Position numbers and translations under genes: made by a program. This document shows, piece by piece, positions 6,704-18,186 of a stretch of 21,399 bases of DNA. The first letter of the stretch is position 1. The number at the start of each line of letters is the position of its first letter. Source of the DNA: Enterobacteriaceae bacterium (GTDB taxonomy: Bacteria; Pseudomonadota; Gammaproteobacteria; Enterobacterales; Enterobacteriaceae). The DNA lies in the NCBI GenBank assembly GCA_022712475.1, contig JALAGK010000421.1, positions 1 through 21,399 of the forward strand. The letters are read 5' to 3'. Below the pieces are notes generated by a model. It worked only from the letters and a program-made list of their open reading frames with translations. It did not search any database and was not told where the DNA came from.

Positions 6704-7645
6704 ATGCTCGCAGTTCTCACGCGGCTGTTCCCACTCTGGGCACTGCTGCTCTCCTGGCTTGCGTGGTACACACCCGCCCACTTCACGCCCATTGCGCCGC
6801 ACGTTAGCACGCTGTTGATGCTGGTGATGTTCGGCATGGGCGTGCACCTGAAAATCGACGATTTCAAACGCGTGCTCGCGCGCCCGGCTCCCGTTGCCGC
6901 CTGCACCTTTTTGCACTATCTGATTATGCCGCTGGCGGCCTGGCTGCTGGCCCACGCGTTTAATATGCCGCCCGATCTCTCTGCCGGTATGGTACTGGTA
7001 GGTAGCGTCGCCAGCGGAACCGCATCCAACGTAATGATTTATCTGGCAAAAGGAGATGTGGCACTCTCAGTGACCATTTCTGCGGTCTCCACCCTTGTGG
7101 GCGTTTTCGCCACGCCACTGCTGACACGCCTGTACGTTGATGCGCATATTCAGGTTGATGTCATGGGCATGCTGCTGAGCATTCTGAAGATTGTGGTCAT
7201 TCCCATCGGCCTGGGTTTGATTGTGCATCACCTGTTCCCGCGCGTGGTGAAAGCGGTAGAGCCTTATCTACCTGCGTTCTCTATGGCGTGCATTCTGGCG
7301 ATTATCAGCGCGGTGGTTGCCGCCAGCGCCGACCATATCGCGTCTGTGGGCGCGGTGGTGATTGTGGCGGTCATTCTGCACAACACTATTGGCCTGCTGA
7401 GCGGTTACTGGGGCGGGCGCCTGTTTGGTTTTGACGAGTCCACCTGCCGCACGCTGGCAATCGAAGTGGGCATGCAGAACTCCGGGCTTGCCGCCGCACT
7501 CGGTAAGATGTATTTCTCACCGCTGGCCGCCCTGCCTGGCGCGCTGTTCTCAGTCTGGCACAACCTCTCTGGCTCGCTGCTGGCGGGCTACTGGTCTGGT
7601 AAAGCGATTAAAAAAGAGAAGCGTGCTGTAGCGAAAGAGAATTAA
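6704..7645 (+). CDS. panS: Bile acid:sodium symporter-family transporter, PanS type
   Basis: A 313-residue inner-membrane protein of the BASS/SBF superfamily. PanS of Salmonella transports ketopantoate, pantoate and, less well, pantothenate, feeding coenzyme A synthesis. The chain is nearly all hydrophobic helices (nine or ten spans expected), with family landmarks [17 protein letters not shown] (about 38-54), [20 protein letters not shown] (about 98-117) and [14 protein letters not shown] (about 259-272), the helix-break regions where substrate and sodium bind in this fold. It ends in a lysine-rich cytoplasmic tail. AAGGA at 6693-6697, six bases before ATG 6704, fixes the start; an upstream in-frame TTG at 6689 is not needed. 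A structured leader with a terminator lies immediately upstream. The PanS name is by resemblance; a related organic-anion transporter is the alternative. Confidence 0.8.
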   Translation: MLAVLTRLFPLWALLLSWLAWYTPAHFTPIAPHVSTLLMLVMFGMGVHLKIDDFKRVLARPAPVAACTFLHYLIMPLAAWLLAHAFNMPPDLSAGMVLVGSVASGTASNVMIYLAKGDVALSVTISAVSTLVGVFATPLLTRLYVDAHIQVDVMGMLLSILKIVVIPIGLGLIVHHLFPRVVKAVEPYLPAFSMACILAIISAVVAASADHIASVGAVVIVAVILHNTIGLLSGYWGGRLFGFDESTCRTLAIEVGMQNSGLAAALGKMYFSPLAALPGALFSVWHNLSGSLLAGYWSGKAIKKEKRAVAKEN

Positions 7646-7655
7646 TACCTGCGAC

Positions 7656-7677
7656 ATGGCTCCGGTTACGGAGCCAT
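7656..7677 (+). terminator. Hairpin after panS, possible terminator
   Basis: A perfect 9-bp stem ATGGCTCCG (7656-7664) / CGGAGCCAT (7669-7677) with loop GTTA, ten bases after the panS stop. The following ATATCG is not a T run, so it may work as a stabilising 3' hairpin or a weak or Rho-assisted terminator. Confidence 0.4.
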
Positions 7678-7829
7678 ATATCGCGCATGGACGCGACACC
7701 CCGTCACACTGCATGAATTTTGCGTGCCGCGTTCAGGCGTCATAATGTAAAGTTCTGCCTCTCTTCTTATCATTTTCATCTCCTGCCTTATCGCTTTGCG
7801 CGCTTTTGGCGGCCGCGCTTTTAGTGATA

Positions 7830-7895
7830 CCCCTCAAAACGACGCTGGCGGTGATGAAAGCGCTGGGCTTTGCACTGACAATCAAGAATACTTAA
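7830..7895 (+). pseudogene. Possible 3' remnant of a HigA-type antitoxin gene
   Basis: In the panS-yjbD spacer one frame reads PLKTTLAVMKALGFALTIKN and then Thr and a stop at 7893-7895. This resembles the C-terminus of short XRE-type antitoxins of the HigA/addiction-module family, which often end in a T-x3-VMKALG-x-x-L pattern. The frame stays open upstream but the residues there (a leucine/alanine-rich run) do not look like a helix-turn-helix domain, and no toxin gene is visible. If real, it is a deleted toxin-antitoxin locus of which about 21 codons remain. The match is from memory and short, so chance resemblance cannot be excluded. Confidence 0.3.
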
Positions 7896-7924
7896 CAGGT
7901 CACTCTTTATTCGAGGTAAATAGC

Positions 7925-8197
7925 ATGGCAATCGCCCGTCTGACCCAGCAGGACATGACTGAGAAAGAACAACGCGAACTTAAAACCCTCCTCGACCGCG
8001 CCCGTATTGCCCATGGCCGCCCACTGACCAATGCGGAAAACAATCGTCTTAAAAAAGAGTACATCGACAAGCTGATGGCCGAACGGGAAGCCGAAGCGAA
8101 GAAAGCGCGTCAGCTTAAGAAAAAGCAGGCGTATAAAACCGATAAAGAAGCGACGTTTTCGTGGTCGGCCAGTACACACGTGCGCGGGAGAAGATGA
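7925..8197 (+). CDS. yjbD: YjbD, DUF3811 family small protein
   Basis: A 90-residue cytoplasmic protein of unknown function, nearly identical in length and sequence to E. coli YjbD, including ELKTLLDRARIAHGRPLTN and the helical, highly charged EYIDKLMAEREAEAKKARQL, then a basic tail RGRR. The central 45-75 region is predicted to be one long charged helix. Start ATG 7925 has GAGG at 7913-7916, eight bases upstream; the in-frame extension to 7796 is not homologous. It is convergent with rluF as in E. coli, but 600 bases rather than a short gap separate them. A strong terminator follows at 8276. Confidence 0.95.
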   Translation: MAIARLTQQDMTEKEQRELKTLLDRARIAHGRPLTNAENNRLKKEYIDKLMAEREAEAKKARQLKKKQAYKTDKEATFSWSASTHVRGRR

Positions 8198-8275
8198 TTA
8201 CGCGGATTATTTGTAACCGATGTTATTGCCACTCTGTAAGATGGCGCCGCGTTTTTCAGCGCCTGGAAAACGAAG

Positions 8276-8300
8276 AATGCCGGGTTCCCCCGGCATTTTT
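8276..8300 (+). terminator. Intrinsic terminator after yjbD
   Basis: AATGCCGGG (8276-8284) pairs with CCCGGCATT (8289-8297) around TTCC; the T run is 8296-8300. It begins 78 bases after the yjbD stop. Confidence 0.82.
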
Positions 8301-8348
8301 ACGTGATGAAAAGCGACGCGTTACCTGATGCTGATTGCTCAGGCATAT

Positions 8349-8377
8349 TTGTGAATAGAAATTCATATACGTATAAA
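8349..8377 (+). promoter_or_regulatory. Orphan promoter-like sequence between two terminators
   Basis: TTGTGA (8349-8354), exactly 17 bases, TATAAA (8372-8377, 5 of 6). The -10 overlaps the palindrome TATACGTATA (8366-8375). A transcript would start near 8384 and meet the terminator at 8393-8424 after about 40 nt. No gene lies downstream on this strand. Confidence 0.35.
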
Positions 8378-8392
8378 GAAACGCGTCCATTT

Positions 8393-8424
8393 GAGGTCCG
8401 AATTATCGGACCTCTTTTCTTTTT
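8393..8424 (+). terminator. Strong second intrinsic terminator
   Basis: A perfect 9-bp stem GAGGTCCGA (8393-8401) / TCGGACCTC (8406-8414), loop ATTA, then TTTTCTTTTT (8415-8424). It stands 92 bases beyond the yjbD terminator with no gene between, so it is either a back-up terminator or the end of a small RNA. Confidence 0.85.
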
Positions 8425-8526
8425 ACGCACTAATAGCGCACACATTCGTTTTTTAACGCGCACAGGCCACACAGTGTGGGGTTGCTGCCCCCCGCTGAAA
8501 TCGGCGAAGCGTTCACGGCTGGCCGG

Positions 8527-8663
8527 GGCGCGATTTACAGGGACGTTACCTCGCGCCGTCCCCGATAAGCCAGACGGGATAAGCTGCGCGTACCGCCCAG
8601 AGGGCGGCGATTTCCTGGCGGGGTCGCGGGGATTGTTAAGGGGGATGCGATAATCCCCCTTAA
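8527..8663. repeat. GC-rich cluster of inverted repeats in the yjbD-rluF spacer
   Basis: Within the gene-free stretch 8425-8799, three or four foldbacks follow one another: GGCGCGA (8527-8533) with TCGCGCC (8551-8557), overlapping an alternative GGGACG (8540-8545) with CGTCCC (8557-8562); CCGCCC (8593-8598) with GGGCGG (8602-8607); and an 11-bp perfect pair TTAAGGGGGAT (8636-8646) with ATCCCCCTTAA (8653-8663). None has a T run, though the last may end rluF transcripts arriving on the minus strand. A palindromic intergenic element or a non-coding RNA are the options; it does not match the standard REP consensus that I know. Confidence 0.45.
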
Positions 8664-8714
8664 CCCGTTCACCGCGAATGAAGTGTCATTTGTTGCAGGA
8701 CTTCACGTGAACGG

Positions 8715-8778
8715 AAGATCCACTGAACGAAACATCCATTGCACAGAACATCCACTGCACTGTCACCCCACTAAACCT
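8715..8778. repeat. Degenerate 16-bp tandem repeat downstream of rluF
   Basis: Units AAGATCCACTGAACGA (8715-8730), AACATCCATTGCACAG (8731-8746) and AACATCCACTGCACTG (8747-8762), with a more diverged fourth (8763-8778, sharing CCACT-AAC). The shared core is ATCCA-TG-AC. A perfect palindrome TTCACGTGAA (8702-8711) precedes it. The array ends 21 bases before the rluF stop codon, so it would lie in the rluF 3' UTR. Confidence 0.6.
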
Positions 8779-8799
8779 CAACCGACCAGCATTAACCCA

Positions 8800-9687
8800 C
8801 TACCGCCCCTTTTTCTTGCGCCCCGGCCCGCTAAAACGCTTACGGTTCGCCAGCTCAGCCGGGGTTTTCGCCATATTTTTTCCGCCGCTGCTGGCGGGCT
8901 TTTTCGCCGGCGTGGCGGTGATTTTCGCTTTCGGTTTCGCTTTGGTTTTTGCTGATGGGTCTTCTGAAGATGACTTCTCAATCAGCTTAAACAACTCCAC
9001 CAGCTCATCGTCGGTCAGGTCTCGCCATTCGCCCGGCGGCAGCCCTTTGAGGCTGACGTTCATGATGCGCGTGCGCTCAAGCTTAGTGACTTCAAAACCG
9101 AAGTGCTCGCACATACGGCGAATCTGGCGGTTAAGCCCCTGAACCAGCGTGATGCGAAAGACAAACGGCGCTTCTTTCTTCACCTTGCACTTTTTGGTCA
9201 CCGTACCGAGGATTGGCACGCCGCGGCTCATGCCCAGAATGAATTCATCCGTCACCGGTTTATTTACCGTCACCAGATATTCTTTCTCGTGCTCGTTGCC
9301 GGCGCGAAGAATTTTGTTCACCAGGTCCCCGTGGTTGGTGAGGAAAATCAGCCCCTGGGAATCTTTATCGAGGCGGCCAATGGGAAATACGCGGCTGCTG
9401 TGATTGACGAAATCGACGATGTTGTCTTTCTCACTGCCTTCAGTCGTGCTGACGATACCGACGGGCTTATTCAATGCGATTAACACCAGGTCGTCTTCCT
9501 GACGTGGCTCGATAAGTTGACCGTTGACCTTTACGACATCTCCCACGTTGACCTGGTCACCGACAGTGGCGCGTTTACCGTTGATAAACACATTGCCCTG
9601 TTCGATGTAGCGGTCAGCCTCACGGCGCGAGCAGATACCGCTTTCGCTGATGTATTTGTTTAATCGGATAGATGAGTTCGGCAGCAT
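8800..9687 (-). CDS. rluF: 23S rRNA pseudouridine(2604) synthase
   Basis: RluF isomerises U2604 of 23S rRNA to pseudouridine; the E. coli enzyme also modifies tRNA-Tyr. The 295-residue product (E. coli 290) has an S4 RNA-binding domain at about 7-65 ([21 protein letters not shown]) and the RsuA/RluB/E/F-type synthase domain with catalytic Asp107 in GRLDKDSQG, plus [14 protein letters not shown]. The last 55 residues are a lysine/alanine/proline-rich, probably disordered tail ending GRKKKGR; this tail is where it differs most from E. coli. AGGAG lies five bases before the ATG. A -10-like TATAGT on the minus strand (9709-9714) may be its promoter. In E. coli pepE separates it from yjbB; here only 72 bases do. 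Confidence 0.96.
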   Translation of the reverse strand: MLPNSSIRLNKYISESGICSRREADRYIEQGNVFINGKRATVGDQVNVGDVVKVNGQLIEPRQEDDLVLIALNKPVGIVSTTEGSEKDNIVDFVNHSSRVFPIGRLDKDSQGLIFLTNHGDLVNKILRAGNEHEKEYLVTVNKPVTDEFILGMSRGVPILGTVTKKCKVKKEAPFVFRITLVQGLNRQIRRMCEHFGFEVTKLERTRIMNVSLKGLPPGEWRDLTDDELVELFKLIEKSSSEDPSAKTKAKPKAKITATPAKKPASSGGKNMAKTPAELANRKRFSGPGRKKKGR

Positions 9688-9719
9688 AGTTTCTCCTGTA
9701 AGAGGCGAACTATATCGCA

Positions 9720-9749
9720 GGCTGCCGGGCTTAAAAATACCTGGCAGCC
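9720..9749 (-). other. Hairpin between yjbB and rluF
   Basis: GGCTGCCGGG (9720-9729) folds on CCTGGCAGCC (9740-9749), nine of ten pairs plus one mismatch or wobble, with an A/T loop. It follows the yjbB stop by about ten bases and has no T run, so it is a weak terminator or a processing hairpin. It also marks the point where pepE lies in E. coli. Confidence 0.4.
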
Positions 9750-9759
9750 ATTGGCAGGA

Positions 9760-11391
9760 TTAATAATCGTCGCGATCGTCGTCTTCGTCCGGCTGCTCCA
9801 TTACGCTGTACGCGACAGCGCAGAACAGAGAATTAAGACGCTTCATGTCGCCGAGTAATCCCAGATGCAGCGAACTGGTTTCGATACTTTGCACGTTTTG
9901 CTGATGCAGCCGGTCGACGTGTGCGTGTGAGTAGCGACGGTTCATGATGCGAAAACGATGCTTGCTGCGACGCAGACGGCGGGCGCTGTCTATGTCACCG
10001 GAGAAAAAGACCGACATCGCCAGCTGTAAGTTGCTAAGCAGCTGATCGTAGAGAGCATCCAACTCTTTTAACCCTTCCACAGAAAACGCACGGCGCGCGG
10101 CGAATGATTTGTCGGCAATTTCACTGCCCATGCGCTCGACAATGTCAGACGCCTGCTCCAGGTTGAGCGACATTTCGATGATTTCCGCCCAGCGACGGGA
10201 CTCTTCCTCCGCCAGTTCATCCTTCGGCATTCGCGCCAGATAGAGTTTGATGGCGGTATAGAGCACGTTCACGTCGTCTGCCATTTTGCGCAGCTCTTTC
10301 TCTGCACGTGGCTCACCGTGAATCACCTTGCGCAGACCATCCATCATATTTTCTATGGCATCGCCAATACGTAGCGTTTCGCGGGCGGCGTTAGCGAGCG
10401 CCAGCGCGGGGGTATCCAGCGCGCTCGGGTCGAGGTGCTTCGGCTTCAGGCGCGTTTCCAGCTCCGGTGTATCACGTATAAAACGCCGACACAGGCGCGC
10501 CATCGGCTCGGCAAAAGGTACCATCGCCAGGCAGCGAAGCAGGTTGTAGAAGACATGGAAATAAATCACCAGCTCTGATTCCGCCAGCGGCAGGTGGTGC
10601 ATGACGCGCGCCAGCACGTGAACAAACGGCAGTACCAGCAGGCTACCGATAAGCTTAAACAGCAGGCTACCCAGCGCCACGCGGCGAGCAGCGGCGTTAG
10701 CCGCGCTGTTGTTAATCATGGCTAACAGCCCGGAGCCAAGGTTGGCCCCAATCACCAGACACAGCGCGACATCAAAGGCGATAACACCGGTCGCGGTGAG
10801 CGTGGCGGTCAGCAGCACCGCCGCGAGGCTGGAATAACTGATTATCGCAAACACAGCGCCAATCAGCGCATCCAGCATGATGTCGCCCGTCAGCGAGGCA
10901 AAGATGACCTTCACGCCGGAGGCCTGGGTGATGGGCGTGACCGCCTGCACAATCAGCTCCAGCGCCAGTAAAATCAGGCCAAGACCAATCCCAACGCGCC
11001 CCAGTTGACCCGCACGGTTTTGCTTGCGCCCCAGGAAGAATATGACACCGATAAAAATCAGCAGCGGTGACAGCCAGGAAAGGTCGAAGGTCAGAATACG
11101 CGCCATTAACGCGGTCCCAACGTCTGCCCCCAGAACAATCACCAGCGCAGGTGTGAGTGCCACCAGGTCCTGAGCGACAAACGATGTCACCAGCATGGTG
11201 GTGGCATTACTGCTCTGAACCAGCGCGGTAACGCCAATACCGGCGCAGAAGGCGAGCGGTTTTTTCTCCACGCTGCGGCTGAGTACGGTGCGCAGACGTG
11301 CGCCGAAAACACGCATCACGCCGGTACGCACAATGTGCGTGCCCCAGACCAGCAGCGACACTGCAGAAAGCAGGTGCAACAGTGTTAACAC
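9760..11391 (-). CDS. yjbB: Na+/phosphate-cotransporter-family inner membrane protein with PhoU domain
   Basis: A 543-residue protein, same length as E. coli YjbB, which has been linked to phosphate export. Residues 1-300 are the Na/Pi cotransporter II-type membrane domain: the QSSNATT motif at 59-65 in the first inverted repeat and SYSSLAAVLLTATL in the second, followed by GANLGSGLLA. Residues from about 335 on are a soluble PhoU-like four-helix region (ETLRIGDAIENMMDGL, SLNLEQASDIVERMGSEIAD). It begins with GTG at 11389-11391; AAGGAG seven bases upstream supports this start and the MLTLLHLLSA N-terminus matches E. coli. It lies downstream of metH on the same strand but behind the metH terminator, so it probably has its own promoter. 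Substrate direction is inferred from the family. Confidence 0.95.
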   Translation of the reverse strand: MLTLLHLLSAVSLLVWGTHIVRTGVMRVFGARLRTVLSRSVEKKPLAFCAGIGVTALVQSSNATTMLVTSFVAQDLVALTPALVIVLGADVGTALMARILTFDLSWLSPLLIFIGVIFFLGRKQNRAGQLGRVGIGLGLILLALELIVQAVTPITQASGVKVIFASLTGDIMLDALIGAVFAIISYSSLAAVLLTATLTATGVIAFDVALCLVIGANLGSGLLAMINNSAANAAARRVALGSLLFKLIGSLLVLPFVHVLARVMHHLPLAESELVIYFHVFYNLLRCLAMVPFAEPMARLCRRFIRDTPELETRLKPKHLDPSALDTPALALANAARETLRIGDAIENMMDGLRKVIHGEPRAEKELRKMADDVNVLYTAIKLYLARMPKDELAEEESRRWAEIIEMSLNLEQASDIVERMGSEIADKSFAARRAFSVEGLKELDALYDQLLSNLQLAMSVFFSGDIDSARRLRRSKHRFRIMNRRYSHAHVDRLHQQNVQSIETSSLHLGLLGDMKRLNSLFCAVAYSVMEQPDEDDDRDDY

Positions 11392-11521
11392 AGGTTCTCC
11401 TTATCGTTTTTTATTGTCCCTGGAATCATACAAACGCGGGCAATACCGCCCGCCAGCGCCCTTTCACGCAGGAAAACGGCAATAACAGAATCTTATCGGT
11501 AAGTATAAGAGTTTACTTGTA

Positions 11522-11553
11522 AGAAAGAGACAGGACGCCATTACGGCGTCCTG
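11522..11553 (-). terminator. metH terminator
   Basis: Read on the minus strand, CAGGACGCC pairs with GGCGTCCTG (11531-11539 and 11545-11553, nine perfect pairs, five-base loop) and is followed by TCTCTTTCTT. It stands about 140 bases beyond the metH stop. Confidence 0.72.
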
Positions 11554-11557
11554 CAGG

Positions 11558-11638
11558 GTGTAAACAAAAATGACAGTTTTGTGAAACCCGTCGCTTAATG
11601 CCCGCCCGGCGGGCTTCGTAGCGGCAGATGGTTTACAC
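11558..11638 (-). other. Folded element in the metH 3' UTR
   Basis: GTGTAAAC (11558-11565) and GTTTACAC (11631-11638) are perfect inverted repeats 65 bases apart. Inside lies a GCCCGC / GCGGGC hairpin (11600-11605 with 11609-11614) and a weaker CAAAA / TTTTG hairpin near 11565-11581. The metH terminator follows directly. Together they make a roughly 110-nt folded RNA with an intrinsic terminator at its 3' end, the usual shape of a 3'-UTR-derived small RNA. The rest of the 11392-11694 spacer shows no gene; it must also hold the yjbB promoter. Confidence 0.4.
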
Positions 11639-11694
11639 GCAATCGCGCCCGCAAATCACGGTATACAGGCAACGCAACGTAACGCTGGCCATGT

Positions 11695-15378
<3,684 letters not shown>

Positions 15379-15442
15379 GCTCACTCCCGACAATGACAGA
15401 CCAGGCCAAAAGGCCAGCAGACCATACTGGCATAAACCCACA

Positions 15443-15482
15443 GTGACGCAAAGTCACACAGGCGTAACATGAGAGAAGTTCA
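15443..15482 (-). promoter_or_regulatory. Probable MetR binding region upstream of metH
   Basis: TGAGAGAAGTTCA at 15470-15482 matches the MetR consensus TGAA-N5-TTCA at seven of eight positions, about 92 bases upstream of the metH GTG. Twenty-six bases nearer the gene is a second dyad, GTGAC-GCAAA-GTCAC (15443-15457), which may be a weaker site. MetR with homocysteine is the known regulator of metH in E. coli and Salmonella. The sites also lie upstream of iclR. Confidence 0.45.
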
Positions 15483-15533
15483 CGTCACTGCTCCGACGAG
15501 TGCAGCAAAGGTTGCATTATCGCCAAATAAAAC

Positions 15534-15547
15534 GAAAATTATTTCCA
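15534..15547 (+). promoter_or_regulatory. Probable IclR operator in the iclR promoter
   Basis: GAAAATTATTTCCA is a near-palindrome (complement TGGAAATAATTTTC) of the kind bound by IclR. It overlaps the expected -10 of a promoter with -35-like TTGCAT at 15512-15517, 24 bases before the iclR ATG, as required for autorepression. The autorepression of iclR is known in E. coli. Confidence 0.5.
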
Positions 15548-15570
15548 CGATACAGAAAAAGGAGTCTGTC

Positions 15571-16407
15571 ATGGTCGCTGCCGTTCCCGCCAAACGTGGC
15601 AAGAAACCCCGCAACGCTACGGCTGTTGCCCCCGCACCGGCTACCGGACAAGTACAGTCGTTAACCCGTGGCCTGAAACTGCTGGAATGGATTGCCGAAT
15701 CACACAGCGGTGTGGCGCTCACTGAGCTTGCCCAGCAGGCCGGCCTGCCCAACTCCACCACACACCGCCTGTTAACTACCATGCAGCAGTTAGGCTTTGT
15801 GCGCCAGGTAGGTGAGCTGGGCCACTGGTCGATTGGCGCGCACGCGTTTGTGGTGGGCAGCAGCTTTCTGCAAAGCCGTAATCTGCTTGCGATTGTGCAC
15901 CCGGTGCTGCGCAAATTAATGGAAGAATCTGGCGAAACGGTTAACCTGGCGGTGCTCGACCAGAGCGATCACCAGGCAGTGATTATTGACCAGGTACAGT
16001 GCACCCAGTTGATGCGTATGTCCGCCCCCATCGGCGGCAAACTACCAATGCACGCCTCCGGCGCCGGTAAAGCCTTTCTGTCACAGCTTGAAGAACAGCA
16101 GGTCACCGACCTGTTACATCGCAAAGGGCTGCACGTTTATACCCACGCCACGCTGGTATCACCGGTGCATCTGAAAGAGGATTTACTGCAATCGCGCCGC
16201 CGCGGCTACGCATTTGACGATGAAGAGCATGCGCTGGGGCTACGCTGTGTCGCAGCCTGTATTTATAACGAACATCACGAGCCGTTTGCCGCTATTTCGA
16301 TTTCTGGCCCCATTTCTCGCATCACCGATGACCGCGTGACCGAACTGGGCGCGCTGGCGATTAAGGCCGCCAAAGAGGTGACGCAGGCCTGGGGTGGCGG
16401 GCGCTAA
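15571..16407 (+). CDS. iclR: Glyoxylate bypass operon repressor IclR
   Basis: IclR represses aceBAK; glyoxylate and pyruvate modulate its binding. The 278-residue product (E. coli 274) has an N-terminal winged helix-turn-helix (about 30-90, [20 protein letters not shown], recognition helix 61-70) and the C-terminal IclR effector domain ([44 protein letters not shown]). The extra residues are in the alanine/proline-rich linker near 13-26. AAGGAG at 15559-15564 fixes ATG 15571; the in-frame ATG at 15469 is rejected. Its stop codon overlaps that of aceK (convergent), because arp, present here in E. coli, is missing. Confidence 0.97.
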   Translation: MVAAVPAKRGKKPRNATAVAPAPATGQVQSLTRGLKLLEWIAESHSGVALTELAQQAGLPNSTTHRLLTTMQQLGFVRQVGELGHWSIGAHAFVVGSSFLQSRNLLAIVHPVLRKLMEESGETVNLAVLDQSDHQAVIIDQVQCTQLMRMSAPIGGKLPMHASGAGKAFLSQLEEQQVTDLLHRKGLHVYTHATLVSPVHLKEDLLQSRRRGYAFDDEEHALGLRCVAACIYNEHHEPFAAISISGPISRITDDRVTELGALAIKAAKEVTQAWGGGR

Positions 16408-18146
16408 CTCACATATTCAGGCACGCCGAAGCGCACGGCAAAGCGCTGGCGTCGCCGGTAGGCATAAACATCTTCCACATGGCCGTTGCGGATGCGCGTT
16501 TGCAGCGCACGCCAGTAGGCGGCACTGAATAAATCCGCATGCATCTCTTCAAACAGCGGCCCAATGCGCGGGTCAGCGCACAGCCAGTGGCGAAACTCTT
16601 CAGGAAAAACGTCCGATGGCGACACGCTGTACCACGGCTCGCTCGCCAGTTCGTCCTCCGGATAACGCGGTGGCGGAATATCGCGAAAGTTCACCTCGGT
16701 CATGTAGCAAATTTCATCGTAATCGTAGAACACCACCCGCCCGTGGCGCGTGACGCCAAAGTTTTTAAACAGCATATCGCCGGGGAAGATGTTGGCCGCC
16801 GCCAGCTGGCGAATGGCGTTGCCATATTCTTCTATCGCGTCACGTAACGCCTGACCTTCAACCTTCTCCAGCCACAGGTTAAGTGGCACCATGCGCCGTT
16901 CAATGTACAGATGGCGCAACACAATACGCTCACCCAGGTCGATGATCTTTTCTGGCACCTCTTCTCGCAGCAAGGTCATCAGCGCCGGGCTTATCTGGTG
17001 CTTCTCCAGCACAAAGTTTTCAAATTCCTGGGTATCCGCCATACGCCCGACGCGATCGTGCTCTTTTACCAGCTGGTAGCAGGCGCGTACATGTTCAGCA
17101 CTCATCTCCTTTTGCGGGGCGAAGCGGTCTTTAATCACTTTAAATACCCGGTCAAAGCCCGGTAACGTAAACACCAGCATCACCATGCCGCGGATGCCCG
17201 GCGCCTCAATAAATTGCTCGTGCGTATGGGTGATGTAGTCCAGATATTCGCGGTAGCTCTCGGTTTTGGCATGCTTCTGACAGCCTATAGCACTGTAAAG
17301 CTCAGCGGTGGATTTACCCGGCAGCAGTTCGCGCAACCACTCCACCAGTGCCGCAGGTAGCGGCGCATACACCATAAAATAGGAGCGGGCAAAGCCAAAG
17401 ACAATGCTGGCTTCGGCGCGGGTAGTAAGGCAGGTATCAACGAACAGCTCACCGTTATCACTACGGTGAATCGGCAGCAAAAACGGCAGCGTGCCGTGCG
17501 GCGTAAACAATTTTGCCACCAGCCACACCGCCTTATTACGATAAAACAGCTCGTTTGCGACCTGTAACCGGCTCTGGCGCAGCGTTTCGTCGCTGAAGTT
17601 CTCGCACAGATGACGAAAGATATACTGCACATCACGCGCCAGATCCTGCCACGGCAGACGCAGCGGTAAATCCCTGAGCAGTGTGCTCAAAAGCTGCATC
17701 CAGCCTTCTGTTGGCTCCAGGTCCTTCGCCAGCGGGCGCGGATGTGCCGACAAACGTGTGGCAGGCTGCGAGCTATAGATAAATAGCCGTTCGGGCTTGA
17801 GTGTGCGGTGGCCAAACAGGCGGCAATAAACCGAGTTAAAAAAACTTTCCGCTATTTCGAAACGCGGATAGCCCGGCAGTAGGCCGGTATAGTGTGCCTT
17901 AACCCGCAGCAAAAACGCAGCATCGGTACTTTTCCCCTGCGTGATACAGCGCAGCTGCTCCACCACCAGGCCAACGTGGTGATCGTAAAGATGGATACGT
18001 TCTTTCATTGCCCGCTGTACGGCGTGCCAGTCCGCTTGCTCAAAGCGCTGCTGCGCACCAGAGGTGACTTCCAGAAAACGCCCATACTGGGCGTCAAAGC
18101 CCTGCAGGATAGTTTGTGCAATTAACAGTTCCAACCCACGCGACAT
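16404..18146 (-). CDS. aceK: Isocitrate dehydrogenase kinase/phosphatase
   Basis: AceK phosphorylates and dephosphorylates isocitrate dehydrogenase, setting the branch between the TCA cycle and the glyoxylate bypass. The 580-residue product (E. coli 578) carries an N-terminal regulatory domain and a protein-kinase-like catalytic domain: the nucleotide loop APGIRGMVM (315-323), Asp371, and [15 protein letters not shown] followed by YDYDEI with Lys461, Asn462, Asp475 and Asp477 in the same positions as in E. coli. ATG 18144-18146 has GAGAGGA seven to eight bases upstream. It is the last gene of aceBAK, 105 bases after aceA, with a hairpin between. Its TAG stop shares three bases with the iclR TAA on the other strand. 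Confidence 0.97.
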   Translation of the reverse strand: MSRGLELLIAQTILQGFDAQYGRFLEVTSGAQQRFEQADWHAVQRAMKERIHLYDHHVGLVVEQLRCITQGKSTDAAFLLRVKAHYTGLLPGYPRFEIAESFFNSVYCRLFGHRTLKPERLFIYSSQPATRLSAHPRPLAKDLEPTEGWMQLLSTLLRDLPLRLPWQDLARDVQYIFRHLCENFSDETLRQSRLQVANELFYRNKAVWLVAKLFTPHGTLPFLLPIHRSDNGELFVDTCLTTRAEASIVFGFARSYFMVYAPLPAALVEWLRELLPGKSTAELYSAIGCQKHAKTESYREYLDYITHTHEQFIEAPGIRGMVMLVFTLPGFDRVFKVIKDRFAPQKEMSAEHVRACYQLVKEHDRVGRMADTQEFENFVLEKHQISPALMTLLREEVPEKIIDLGERIVLRHLYIERRMVPLNLWLEKVEGQALRDAIEEYGNAIRQLAAANIFPGDMLFKNFGVTRHGRVVFYDYDEICYMTEVNFRDIPPPRYPEDELASEPWYSVSPSDVFPEEFRHWLCADPRIGPLFEEMHADLFSAAYWRALQTRIRNGHVEDVYAYRRRQRFAVRFGVPEYVS

Positions 18147-18186
18147 GGTTTATTCCTCTCGCCCGGCTTGCTTGTAAAGAAAGCAA

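Noticed and set aside
8303..8653. 116-codon ORF in the yjbD-rluF spacer
   Set aside because: It reads straight through a strong intrinsic terminator (8393-8424) and an inverted-repeat cluster, with no ribosome binding site or recognisable domain.
15469..15570. Upstream ATG extending iclR by 34 codons
   Set aside because: It would translate the promoter and IclR box, and the AAGGAG-preceded ATG 15571 gives the E. coli N-terminus.
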